From assembly GCF_000374065.1 (NCBI RefSeq), contig NZ_KB893301.1, positions 171,850 through 235,849 on the forward strand: a stretch of 64,000 bases of DNA, read 5' to 3'. Each line of letters starts with the position of its first letter. Within the stretch, counting starts at the first letter, position 1. Shown one piece after another: positions 17,991 through 26,213 of this stretch. The notes under the pieces are model-generated. The model ran no database searches and was not told the DNA's origin. It saw nothing but the letters and a program-made list of their open reading frames with translations. The stretch is from Spirosoma luteum DSM 19990 (GTDB lineage: Bacteria > Bacteroidota > Bacteroidia > Cytophagales > Spirosomataceae). Both the position numbers and the translations under genes were made by a program.

Positions 17991-18181
17991 ATACTGCCTC
18001 AGGGCCAACATGTAAGGCTGATTGAGCGGGTCGATAACGCACGTATCCTGGGTTGTAAATAGCTACGAGTATCGTTATCTACTGAGTAAAGTGTAAGTTA
18101 TACGGAGTTATTCTACTTGTATAAATACCGAATGGTGCGCACTACGATTGGCCGTTCGTAAATTGAAAAACAAGCTTTTGT

Positions 18182-19753
18182 TTACCGGACTATTACCAGC
18201 CGCTTCGTTAATAGTCCCTGAGCCGTTTCAACACAGAGCGTGTAGTTGCCGATGGGTAGGTTGCTGACGTTCATCTGTACCGAGGTAGCCGTTGGCCGCG
18301 ACATATCGACGGATACAAATCGTCCCTGCATGGTAGTTAACTGCACCGATTGTACACCCTGAGCCAGCCAGTCCGATTCCAGCACAGCCACCGTCGATGC
18401 AGGGTTGGGGTATAAACGGGCTTCGGTGGCTGTAGGAGTAACGGCCGTAACGATTTGCGGTGCCCGAAATACGGTGGCTACCGGAAAGTCCCGAAATAGC
18501 GTTGTGGATTCGGTAGCCGTGTCGGTCCCGAACCAGTCGGTCAGGATGGCGGCATACACCTGCCGAAAGTCAGTCTGCATTTTCAGGTTGTTATTGTCCA
18601 GATCGCTCAGGTTTGGATTTTTGCCCACCATGGGCGATTTGACGGCCGTGCCAAAGATAAACATAGGGGCCGAGGTGCCGTGGTCGGTACCCAAACTACC
18701 ATTCGAGATAGCCCGACGGCCAAACTCCGAAAAAGTCATTCCGACCACCCTATCCTCTATCTTTAACTGCGACAGGTCATTCTGAAAAGCCAGTACCGCA
18801 TCCGAGAGCGTCCTGAGCAGATTGGCGTGCGTACCCGTAGTGGTATCGGTGCCCACTACCTGAGCGGCATGGGTATCGAAACCACCCATAGTGACGTAAT
18901 AGACTTTCGTCTGCATCCCACCCGCAATGAGTCGGGCAATAATTTTAAGCTGATCGCCAAGGGCATTGGCGGTTGGGTAAGTAGCCAGATTTTTGCTTTT
19001 GCCAGCCGCCGTTTTGATCTGACCGGCGTAACTGACCGAGCTGGCCTGCTGCTGCCGGATGAACTCGATCTGCTGCCCGGCATAGCCCGTCAGATTAGTA
19101 GCCGGGGCATTGGGTTTATCCCCCACCAGCCGGGCAAAGGTGTCCGGGTCCTGGAGTACTATCGCCATCGAATCCGTGGGGCCGAGCAGCGACGTAGCGG
19201 TTGCATACCCAATCTGAATAGCCGGTGGATCGGGCATCTGGGCGGTTGGGTAATTATCGGGGTAACCGGGGAAACGTTTGTCGAGGTAACGCCCAGCCCA
19301 ACCAGAGGCAGCGGTTTGGGAGGAGTCGACAGCAGTCATCCAGATATCGCTGGACCGGAAGTGCGAAAAGTTGGGCGTTGGGTACGAAACGCCCTGCACA
19401 ATACTGAGTTTGCCGTCGTTGAAAAGTTGCTGCATGCCGGTCATGGCCGGGTGCAGCGCCGTTTGTGAATAGTTTTTCAATCGGAGGACTTTTGCTTCGG
19501 GAATGGCTATGTTTCCCCGGAATTTTGGGTCGGTATACACGCCCATCTGGTCGAGCGGAATAACCATGTTCAGGCCATCGTTGCCCCCCTGCAACTGAAT
19601 GATGACTAAAACCCGGTCCGACTGGTCGGCCAGATCGACCAGAGACTGAATGAACGACGAAGGCCGGGCAAAGGCTTTGGCTCCGTAACCATCAATCAGG
19701 ACAGGCAGCAGCAATGACGAAGCCGCATGTTGGAGAAAAGTACGACGCTTCAT
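18182..19753 (-). CDS. DUF1501 protein with Tat-like signal and type IX secretion C-terminal domain
   Basis: 523 residues. The start MKRRTFLQHAASSLLLPVLI has the Arg-Arg and hydrophobic run of a Tat signal. The DUF1501 domain (about 40-420) shows VLVIIQLQGGNDGLNMVIP near the start and TFSEFGRRAISNGSLGTDHG near the end, which resembles alkaline-phosphatase-superfamily metal sites. Residues 440-523 form a type IX sorting domain, beginning LYPNPAS and ending with GLLTKRLVIVR. The protein should cross the outer membrane. DUF1501 and DUF1800 genes are paired in many Bacteroidota and Planctomycetes; the joint role is unknown. Its upstream partner DUF1800 is 85 bases away, across a hairpin. Confidence 0.9.
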   Translation of the reverse strand: MKRRTFLQHAASSLLLPVLIDGYGAKAFARPSSFIQSLVDLADQSDRVLVIIQLQGGNDGLNMVIPLDQMGVYTDPKFRGNIAIPEAKVLRLKNYSQTALHPAMTGMQQLFNDGKLSIVQGVSYPTPNFSHFRSSDIWMTAVDSSQTAASGWAGRYLDKRFPGYPDNYPTAQMPDPPAIQIGYATATSLLGPTDSMAIVLQDPDTFARLVGDKPNAPATNLTGYAGQQIEFIRQQQASSVSYAGQIKTAAGKSKNLATYPTANALGDQLKIIARLIAGGMQTKVYYVTMGGFDTHAAQVVGTDTTTGTHANLLRTLSDAVLAFQNDLSQLKIEDRVVGMTFSEFGRRAISNGSLGTDHGTSAPMFIFGTAVKSPMVGKNPNLSDLDNNNLKMQTDFRQVYAAILTDWFGTDTATESTTLFRDFPVATVFRAPQIVTAVTPTATEARLYPNPASTVAVLESDWLAQGVQSVQLTTMQGRFVSVDMSRPTATSVQMNVSNLPIGNYTLCVETAQGLLTKRLVIVR

Positions 19754-19764
19754 GGGTAAAGAGC

Positions 19765-19833
19765 GAAAGAGTGAATGAGTGAAAGAATGAATGAGTGCCG
19801 CGCCTTTTCGCTCTTTTACTCATTCACTCTTTC
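19765..19833. repeat. Short-word repeat hairpin between DUF1800 and DUF1501 genes
   Basis: Arms 19765-19786 and 19812-19833 pair over 22 bases with a single mismatch; the left arm is built from GAAAGAGTGAATGAGT. The loop of 25 bases again contains GAATGAGTG. It starts immediately after the DUF1800 stop on the minus strand, so the RNA would fold between the two genes and could uncouple their expression. Confidence 0.65.
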
Positions 19834-19838
19834 ACTAT

Positions 19839-21389
19839 TTAGATTACCTGATACTCCGCCATACGGAAAATGTATTGCAGGAAAGCCGTCAACTTCATCT
19901 GAACGGCCTGTTTTTTAGCGGCATCATTGGGTGACTGGATGTAGTCGTTCCATTCGCCGGTCCACTCATAGCGTGGAATCGAGTTGAGCAAAACGGTATC
20001 GGTCAGAAAGTCCAGTTGCGATTTGTCGAGCGGAACACCTAATAGCTGGCTGGTTATATTAGCCACCAATACACCGGCATCGGCGGGATTGGAAAGCGTT
20101 CTGGCATAGGCCACTGAATCAATCACAACCTTGCCATTCAGTTTCAGGGCGTTGGTTGTCAGGGCATCCCCAAAGAAGCCGCGCAACCCCAGGGTAGTCG
20201 AGTTGATCCACTGTTGATAATAACCCGTCTGGTAATAAGCCGTCCAGCCAAAAACCGTGGGGGGATTCAGGATCTGCTGTTGCTGTTCGGTAATACGGGC
20301 AAAAATGTAGTTGCCAATCTGGTAAAAGGGGGTTATGTTCTGAGCCGGGTCAGGCGCCTGTACCCCCCAAAAACGGAACGTACCGATTACCAGCTCGGTG
20401 GGTGATTTGATCATGCCCCCCCGAATGGCCTCGTCGTAGAAATGCTGACTCTGGAAAAGGGCCGTCAGCACGGGTTTAATCTCAAAATTAGCTTTTCTGA
20501 ACACCTCGGCCAGCGGCTGGATAAAATCAGTTTCGACGGTGGGGGTGATATCAGAATTAATAAACCAGCGGTAAAGCTGACGGCAGATATAACGGGGTGT
20601 TTCTGCATGGCTCAGAAGCATATTGATCAGGTCGTTCAGTTCATCCAGCCCGGCAGTAACCGTCGAACGTCCTTTGATAACCGTATTCTGATAGGTAGCC
20701 GAAAAGGTTTTGTCCGTTTTGTCGTGCTGATTTAACCGAAACGTACTGCCTATCGGCGTGGTGGTGGCGCTCCGGTAACTGACATCGGTCCAGCCGGTCA
20801 GTACTCTGGCCGCTTCGCGAACATCGGTTTCGGTATAGCCACCGTTTCGGCCAATAGTAAACAGCTCCATGAGTTCGCGGGCGTAGTTCTCATTGGCCCT
20901 GCCCACTATATTCTGATTCCCGTTCAGAAACCGGAGCATGGCCGGGTCCTGCGTCATGGCAACGGCAAATGATTTGAAATTGCCCAGCGCATACTGCCGT
21001 AGCAGGGCGTTATAGCGGTACATGAACCGGTAATCGTTAACCGTCGAGAAGTTCGTTACAAAATGATTCGACCAGAAGAGGGTCATCTTTTCAAGCAGCG
21101 ATATGGGCTGATTGAGCATCAGATTAGCCCACCAATAGGTGAGATACGCAGTAAACTTCCCGGCATTCGTCGTCTCGAACGGCTGGTCGTGGAAGGGTTT
21201 GCCCGTTGCCAGATTGAGCGGGGGAGGGGGTACGGGCTGGTCGGCCAGTAGTTTTGTCATGAGCTGGGCCGCCGTTTGCCCGATCAACAGTTTAACCTGA
21301 TCCGCAGTAGGTCCGAATGTGGCCCGTCGGAGCAGGTGAGCAACCTGGTCTGCCGTCAGGGGTTTTGTGTATGCATCGAGTAGGCCCAC
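19839..21389 (-). CDS. DUF1800 domain-containing protein
   Basis: 516 residues with the all-helical DUF1800 pattern: the start AYTKPLTADQVAHLLRRATFGPT, then LLEKMTLFWSNHFVT, NENYARELMELFTIGRNGGYTETDV and EAARVLTGW. These Asn/Glu/Arg motifs are the conserved core of the family. No signal peptide or type IX domain is visible, unlike the partner DUF1501 protein, so its location is uncertain. The activity of DUF1800 is not known; co-occurrence suggests that the two proteins form a unit. Confidence 0.88.
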   Translation of the reverse strand: MGLLDAYTKPLTADQVAHLLRRATFGPTADQVKLLIGQTAAQLMTKLLADQPVPPPPLNLATGKPFHDQPFETTNAGKFTAYLTYWWANLMLNQPISLLEKMTLFWSNHFVTNFSTVNDYRFMYRYNALLRQYALGNFKSFAVAMTQDPAMLRFLNGNQNIVGRANENYARELMELFTIGRNGGYTETDVREAARVLTGWTDVSYRSATTTPIGSTFRLNQHDKTDKTFSATYQNTVIKGRSTVTAGLDELNDLINMLLSHAETPRYICRQLYRWFINSDITPTVETDFIQPLAEVFRKANFEIKPVLTALFQSQHFYDEAIRGGMIKSPTELVIGTFRFWGVQAPDPAQNITPFYQIGNYIFARITEQQQQILNPPTVFGWTAYYQTGYYQQWINSTTLGLRGFFGDALTTNALKLNGKVVIDSVAYARTLSNPADAGVLVANITSQLLGVPLDKSQLDFLTDTVLLNSIPRYEWTGEWNDYIQSPNDAAKKQAVQMKLTAFLQYIFRMAEYQVI

Positions 21390-21503
21390 AGTATGCCGTA
21401 GTTAGCGGGTTAACGAACGTTCACCGCTGACTGACAATAAAGGTACTTACAAGGTTCAATCCGTTACTCATAATTAATTGATTTTTAATTATGTATGCAG
21501 CAA

Positions 21504-21535
21504 AACGCCCTGTAGCCAGCTGGCTACAGGGCGTT
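21504..21535 (-). terminator. Strong intrinsic terminator after the MFS gene
   Basis: A perfect 32-base palindrome (arms of 16 bases, centre CCAG/CTGG, arm core CGCCCTGTAGCC). On the minus strand it is followed by TTTTG, as expected for the end of the MFS transcript (stop at 21577). With no loop the RNA hairpin would open a few central pairs. Confidence 0.75.
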
Positions 21536-21576
21536 GATTTTCTACCTGCTTGCAACCGTCGTGATTGCGACTACTA

Positions 21577-22827
21577 TTACAATTGCGGCTGTTCCAGTAC
21601 TAAGTTTTCGTCAACGTGGCCCGCTTTCTTGTTGCGCATCCAGAACCACAGAGCCGTAAACGCAAAAATTAGAATAATCGGAAACGTCATCATAGTCGAG
21701 AGAGTGGCTTGCCCCGCTGCTAATTCAAGTTCTGATCCGGTTAGACCTTTGGCCGCGTTTGCCGCATGATCACTATCAATCCACCGACCAATGATTGGCT
21801 GGAAAATAGACGTTGACAGCATACCCACCCCACCAATGATAGACATTCCTAACGCTCCGCTTAATGGAACTCGCTGGGCAACAAAGCCGATCATAGTTGG
21901 CCAGTTAAAACACACGCCAAGGCCGAATATAACAGCGGCTAAATAGGCTATTGGGCCCGTTACGGTACTGAACATATAGATACCGATGGTTGCTAAAACG
22001 GCTCCTCCGAGCAAAACACCTGTTTGCCCGAATTGTCCTACAACTGGACCCGTGAAAAGACGACCAATAGTCATTACGCCGAATGTCAAGGCCAGAACCA
22101 GCATAGCATCTGCTCCACTGCTGCTTAATACAACGGCTACCCACTGGTTAGGACCAAATTCGGTAATGGCAGTCAGTGCCATACAGCAAAACAGGGCGAT
22201 GTACAAAGGAGTCAGCATGGCCTGGAAGTTCTTCGCTAAAGACGTTACACCCTCCACTTTTGGCTTTGGGAAAGGCTGGCCAAAAAATAGGAACGCGTAA
22301 ACAATGGTCGGAAGCATAAGCACCCATATTTGGGTCTGCCAGGTGGAACCTGCATCAGTCATGAATTTGGATATCAAACTACCAATCACAATACCTCCGG
22401 GAAACCACATGTGAAACCGTCCCAGCATTTTATTCAGCTTGTTGCTGGAATACATATCGGCAATCATTGGGTTACAGGCAGCTTCAGTACAGCCATTACC
22501 GAAGCCGATAAAGAATGTTGAGAACAACAGACCTGTATACCCACCCGCATAAATAGTCAGTAAAATTCCTAATGTGTGAGCAACAACAGCTACCTGCATG
22601 ATAATTTTTGGTCCTATTGTGTGATACACTATGCCACCAATCACCATTGAAATAGGAAAGCCAAAAAAGAACATGGAATTTATAAAGCCCAACTGCTCGG
22701 CAGTCAAACCAAATTCGTTTCCTAGTTGGGGCAGAATACCAGCCCTGATACTAAAGGAAAAGGCTGTGGTGATAATAGCCAGGCAACTTGCCAGAAACAG
22801 CCGTGAGGGGTTAACAGATTGATTCAT
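21577..22827 (-). CDS. Major facilitator superfamily sugar-type transporter
   Basis: 416 residues and twelve membrane helices. The N-terminal half has FLASCLAIITTAFSFSIRAG and GFPISMVIGGIVYHTIGPK (MFS loop 2-3 pattern). The second half repeats the motif with FGVMTIGRLFTGPVVGQFG. The helix 4 region GFGNGCTEAACNPMIADMY recalls nucleoside/sugar MFS porters. The codons look AT-richer than those of most neighbours. It is divergent from a Gfo/Idh oxidoreductase and shares the palindrome-bearing intergenic region with it, so uptake of the sugar or sugar acid oxidised by that cluster is the likely role. Confidence 0.85.
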   Translation of the reverse strand: MNQSVNPSRLFLASCLAIITTAFSFSIRAGILPQLGNEFGLTAEQLGFINSMFFFGFPISMVIGGIVYHTIGPKIIMQVAVVAHTLGILLTIYAGGYTGLLFSTFFIGFGNGCTEAACNPMIADMYSSNKLNKMLGRFHMWFPGGIVIGSLISKFMTDAGSTWQTQIWVLMLPTIVYAFLFFGQPFPKPKVEGVTSLAKNFQAMLTPLYIALFCCMALTAITEFGPNQWVAVVLSSSGADAMLVLALTFGVMTIGRLFTGPVVGQFGQTGVLLGGAVLATIGIYMFSTVTGPIAYLAAVIFGLGVCFNWPTMIGFVAQRVPLSGALGMSIIGGVGMLSTSIFQPIIGRWIDSDHAANAAKGLTGSELELAAGQATLSTMMTFPIILIFAFTALWFWMRNKKAGHVDENLVLEQPQL

Positions 22828-22928
22828 TATCTGCGAGAGGGGATTTAGTGGTTTATTACTGTATCAACGAGCAAAAGACGAAAGGAAGAATAAACTCACT
22901 GTCCCTTTGTCATTTTTGTGCAAAATTT

Positions 22929-22961
22929 CCGAAAAATTAGAGAAAACTACTAATTTTTCGG
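22929..22961. promoter_or_regulatory. Inverted repeat in the MFS / Gfo-Idh divergent promoter region
   Basis: CCGAAAAATTAG and CTAATTTTTCGG are perfect 12-base arms with a 9-base spacer (AGAAAACTA), about 100 bases upstream of the MFS start and 179 bases upstream of the oxidoreductase start. Centre-to-centre arm spacing is 21 bases, two helical turns, as expected for a dimeric repressor or activator. No regulator gene lies nearby. The rest of the 312-base gap holds no gene that I can support. Confidence 0.5.
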
Positions 22962-23139
22962 CGGGATAAACTAGTTTGACGGTGCGCGAAGCAGTTCAAT
23001 TAACTGCATGTTAACCTGCCTAGACCGCTTAGTGCTACTAGGAACCATAAACTGAATACCATATACCGTAAACGGATTTACAGTAAACTCCCCCCTGTGT
23101 TTCCCTTTTCTTACCTGTTTACACTCAACACAACGACCT

Positions 23140-24291
23140 ATGCATAGAAAATTAAGAATGGGCATGGTGGGTGGCGGACTGGATGCCTTTATTGGTGCCG
23201 TTCACCGCCGGGCCGCTGCTTTCGACGGCGAAATCGAACTGGTTTGTGGCTGCTTCAGTTCATCGCCCGACAAATCGAAGGCAACGGGGCACGCTCTCTA
23301 TTTGCCCGAAAACCGCGTTTATGCCTCCTTTGAGGAAATGATTATGACAGAAAAATCCCTGCCCGAGGGCGAACGGATGGATTTACTGTCGATTGTGACG
23401 CCCAACAACTTGCACTTCCCACCCGCCAAAATGGCCCTTGAAAATGGATTCCATGTGATGTGCGATAAACCGATGACGCTGACGCTGGATGAAGCCAAAG
23501 AACTGGCCGAAATCGTGGAGAAATCAGGGTTGGTATTCGGACTGACGCACAACTACACTGGCTACCCGATGGTGAAAGAAGCTCGTGCCATGATTAAGAA
23601 CGGTATCCTGGGCGAACTTCGGAAAGTGGTAGTGGAGTATCCGCAGGGATGGCTGTCGAAGAAAGAAGAGGATACGGATTACAAACAGGCTATCTGGCGT
23701 ACCGACCCGGCTCAATCGGGCGCGGCCGGGTGCATGGGCGACATTGGTACCCATGCCGAGAATCTGGCCGAGTATATCACCGGCTTGCGAATCAACGAAC
23801 TCTGCGCCGACCTGACCAGCTTTGTACCCGGCCGCCAGCTCGATGATGATGGCAATGTGCTGCTGCATTTCGAGGGGGGTGCCAAAGGGGTTTTGCACGC
23901 CAGCCAGATTGCAAATGGCGAAGAGAACGGGCTTAAAATTTACGTGTATGGCGAATTGGGTGGCCTGGAATGGCATCAGATGGAGCCGAATACGCTGAAG
24001 TATAAAACCCAGGAAGGCCAGCGTATCATCCGCCCCAATGTAGGCACCTTATCTGAATCGGCCAAAGCCCACTGGCGTATGCCGGCGGGTCATCCGGAGG
24101 GGTTCTTTGAAGCATTTTCCAATCTGTATCGCAACTTTGCCTACGCCGTAAAAGCGCACATGGAAGGCCGCGACCCCGACCCGCTTTATGACTTCCCTGG
24201 CGTTCAGGACGGTATCCGCGGGCTGGCGTTCATCGACACCGTTATAGCCTCGAATCAGTCGGATAAGAAGTGGACGAAGTTTGTTCAATAG
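23140..24291 (+). CDS. Gfo/Idh/MocA family NAD(P)-dependent sugar oxidoreductase
   Basis: 383 residues. The Rossmann start KLRMGMVGGGLDAFIGAVHR has the dinucleotide-binding glycines. The family motif appears as MCDKPMTLTLDEAKELA (EKP to DKP), and the catalytic His is likely in GDIGTHAENLAEYITG. The C-terminal half is the beta-sheet substrate/dimer domain. It oxidises or reduces a hydroxyl of a sugar or inositol in the cytoplasm. It is divergent from an MFS transporter and followed by a second family member and a sugar isomerase, so a small catabolic module is likely. Confidence 0.9.
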   Translation: MHRKLRMGMVGGGLDAFIGAVHRRAAAFDGEIELVCGCFSSSPDKSKATGHALYLPENRVYASFEEMIMTEKSLPEGERMDLLSIVTPNNLHFPPAKMALENGFHVMCDKPMTLTLDEAKELAEIVEKSGLVFGLTHNYTGYPMVKEARAMIKNGILGELRKVVVEYPQGWLSKKEEDTDYKQAIWRTDPAQSGAAGCMGDIGTHAENLAEYITGLRINELCADLTSFVPGRQLDDDGNVLLHFEGGAKGVLHASQIANGEENGLKIYVYGELGGLEWHQMEPNTLKYKTQEGQRIIRPNVGTLSESAKAHWRMPAGHPEGFFEAFSNLYRNFAYAVKAHMEGRDPDPLYDFPGVQDGIRGLAFIDTVIASNQSDKKWTKFVQ

Positions 24292-24317
24292 TATTTTTTA
24301 TTTTTTTTCGCCGTAAC

Positions 24318-24363
24318 GTTTTCCCGCAAGCCAGCGAATTAATTCGCTGGCTTGCGGGAAAAC
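24318..24363. repeat. Perfect 46-base palindrome between two oxidoreductase genes
   Basis: Arms of 23 bases (starting GTTTTCCCGCAAGCCAGCG and mirrored) meet at AATTAATT with no loop and no mismatch. It can form a very stable RNA hairpin or DNA cruciform. There is no T run immediately after either end, but a T-rich stretch (24292-24308) lies before it. It may damp transcription into the second oxidoreductase or be a REP/MITE-like mobile palindrome. Confidence 0.8.
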
Positions 24364-24415
24364 AGCCAATTCGCCTGCTGACGAAACGGCGCTATACTTT
24401 ATACCTTTTCCCCTT

Positions 24416-25561
24416 ATGCAAAAAATTAACATTGGTGTCGTTGGCACCGGATTCATCGGCCCGGCGCACATCGAAGCCCTGCGTCGTTTACCCAATACGA
24501 ACGTTCTTGCCCTGTGCGAGGTAACCCCCGAACAGGCCCGGCAGAAAGCCGATCAACTGGGCATTGAACGGGCCTGTACATTCGACGAACTGCTGGCTAT
24601 GGAGGACATTAAGGTAGTGCACATCTGTACGCCCAATTTCCTGCACTACTCGCAGTCAAAGGCAGCTCTGGAAGCAGGTAAGCACGTCGTGTGCGAAAAA
24701 CCCCTGGCCAAAGACCTGCACGAAGCCGAGGAACTGGTGAAACTGGCAAAAGAAACCGGACTGGTCAACGCCGTCCATTTCAACCTGCGATACTACCCAC
24801 TCGTTCGGCAGATGAAAGTGATGCGGGAGCAGAACGACCTGGGCGAAGTGTACTCCATTATTGGCTCATATCTACAGGACTGGCTGTTTTATAACACCGA
24901 TTATAACTGGCGGCTCGAACCCGATAAGTCGGGCGACTCGCGGGCCATTGCCGATATTGGGTCGCACCTGATGGACAGCCTGGAGTACATTACAGGCTTA
25001 AAAACCGTAGCGGTCATGGCCGATTTCAATACGGTGCACAAAGTCCGGAAGAAGCCGCTGAAGCCCGTGGAGACGTATTCGGGCAAGATGCTCCAGCCGG
25101 AAGACTATGCCGACGTGCCCATCAATACCGAAGATCACGCCAACGTGCTACTGAAATTCGATAACGGGAACCGGGGGGTCATTACCGTGTCGCAGGTATC
25201 GGCAGGGCGCAAAAATCAGATGAAGCTGGAAATTGCCGGTTCGAAGAAAACCTACGCCTGGAACTCCGAAGCCCCCAACGAAATGTGGATTGGCAACCGC
25301 GACGGGGCCAATCAGTCGTTCATGCGCGACCCGTCTCTGGCGCACCCCGAAGCCCGTTCGGTCATCTCATTCCCTGGCGGGCACAACGAAGGCTTCCCCG
25401 ATACCTCGAAGCAACTATTCAAAGAAGTGTACGACGCGGTGGCAGCTGGCAAACAACCCGAAAATCCGACCTTCCCTACCTTTGCCGATGGTTACCGTGA
25501 ACTGCTTATCTGCGAGAAAATCCTGGAAAGTAACCGGAAGCAGGCGTGGGTGGAAGTTTAA
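24416..25561 (+). CDS. Gfo/Idh/MocA family oxidoreductase (second copy in cluster)
   Basis: 381 residues. The Rossmann motif INIGVVGTGFIGPAHIEAL, then VHICTPNFLHY, the family-typical VCEKPLAKDLHEAEELV, and the likely catalytic His in DIGSHLMDSLEYITGL. It differs clearly from the gene upstream (different metal/substrate loop KMLQPEDYADVPIN), so it is not a recent duplicate. Two such enzymes plus a TIM-barrel isomerase downstream resemble clusters that interconvert 3-keto sugars or inositols. The substrate is not readable from the sequence. Confidence 0.9.
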   Translation: MQKINIGVVGTGFIGPAHIEALRRLPNTNVLALCEVTPEQARQKADQLGIERACTFDELLAMEDIKVVHICTPNFLHYSQSKAALEAGKHVVCEKPLAKDLHEAEELVKLAKETGLVNAVHFNLRYYPLVRQMKVMREQNDLGEVYSIIGSYLQDWLFYNTDYNWRLEPDKSGDSRAIADIGSHLMDSLEYITGLKTVAVMADFNTVHKVRKKPLKPVETYSGKMLQPEDYADVPINTEDHANVLLKFDNGNRGVITVSQVSAGRKNQMKLEIAGSKKTYAWNSEAPNEMWIGNRDGANQSFMRDPSLAHPEARSVISFPGGHNEGFPDTSKQLFKEVYDAVAAGKQPENPTFPTFADGYRELLICEKILESNRKQAWVEV

Positions 25562-25607
25562 TGGAAATCGTTATCTTGGCGTAGCGTACAGATTATTCTA
25601 AAAAGTC

Positions 25608-25835
25608 ATGAATTATCGAGACATTATTTCAATCAACCCAAACATCCGGTTCGGTCGCCCCTGCATCACCGGCACCCGCATTTCAGTAGGTGATGTGCTT
25701 GGCTGGTTGTCCAGAGGGATGTCACACGAAGAAATTATCGAAGATTTCCCTGAACTGACCAATGAGCAAATTATGGCTTGTCTGGCGTTTGCTGCCAGTC
25801 GGGAACGAAACATTAAGGTAGTTGTCTCGAAATGA
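25608..25835 (+). CDS. DUF433 antitoxin (VapB-like helix-turn-helix)
   Basis: 75 residues. It matches the DUF433 pattern: ISINPNIRFGRPCITGTRISV, then DVLGWLSRGMSHEEIIEDFP and LTNEQIMACLAFA. The domain is a winged helix used as the antitoxin half of DUF433/DUF5615 pairs. Its stop overlaps the start of the partner gene by 4 bases (ATGA). The pair lies between two genes of a sugar cluster and looks AT-richer than both, suggesting insertion. Confidence 0.88.
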   Translation: MNYRDIISINPNIRFGRPCITGTRISVGDVLGWLSRGMSHEEIIEDFPELTNEQIMACLAFAASRERNIKVVVSK

Positions 25836-26194
25836 ACACGCCCACTTTTTCGTTGCTCTTCGATGAAAATATTTCATATCGGGTGGTGAAGCAAATTCTT
25901 CATTTATTTCCTGGAAGTCAGGCGGCAAAACAAATAAAGCTACTGGCTAAAGAAGATTTTCTGATTTGGGAGACAGCGAAATCGGGCGGTTTTACCATCA
26001 TTACCTACGATGAAGATTACGAACTGTTGAGCAACCTGCGTGGCTGGCCACCTAAAGTGATTTTGATCAGGTCCGGCAACCTGAGCAATACGGAAGTTAT
26101 AGCTATGCTCCAGATAAATTTCGATGCTATCTCCGATTTTCTCCTTGATATAGAATTTGATGCACGGGGTGTACTCGAACTGTATCAGTCCTAA
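25832..26194 (+). CDS. DUF5615 PIN-like toxin
   Basis: 120 residues. Start FSLLFDENISYRVVKQI with the first acidic residues of a PIN-like nuclease (FDEN), then WETAKSGGFTIITYDEDYELL with a second acidic pair, and PKVILIRSGNLS. DUF5615 proteins are predicted Mut7-C/PIN-type ribonucleases, working as toxins paired with DUF433. ATGA overlap with the antitoxin shows a co-translated unit. Toxic activity is inferred from the family. Confidence 0.87.
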   Translation: MNTPTFSLLFDENISYRVVKQILHLFPGSQAAKQIKLLAKEDFLIWETAKSGGFTIITYDEDYELLSNLRGWPPKVILIRSGNLSNTEVIAMLQINFDAISDFLLDIEFDARGVLELYQS

Positions 26195-26213
26195 GTAAAC
26201 TACTGATAAGAAT

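Noticed and set aside
24270..24524. Plus-strand frame spanning the 46-base palindrome
   Set aside because: It overlaps two good genes and exists only because the palindrome carries no stop; the same peptide appears on both strands.
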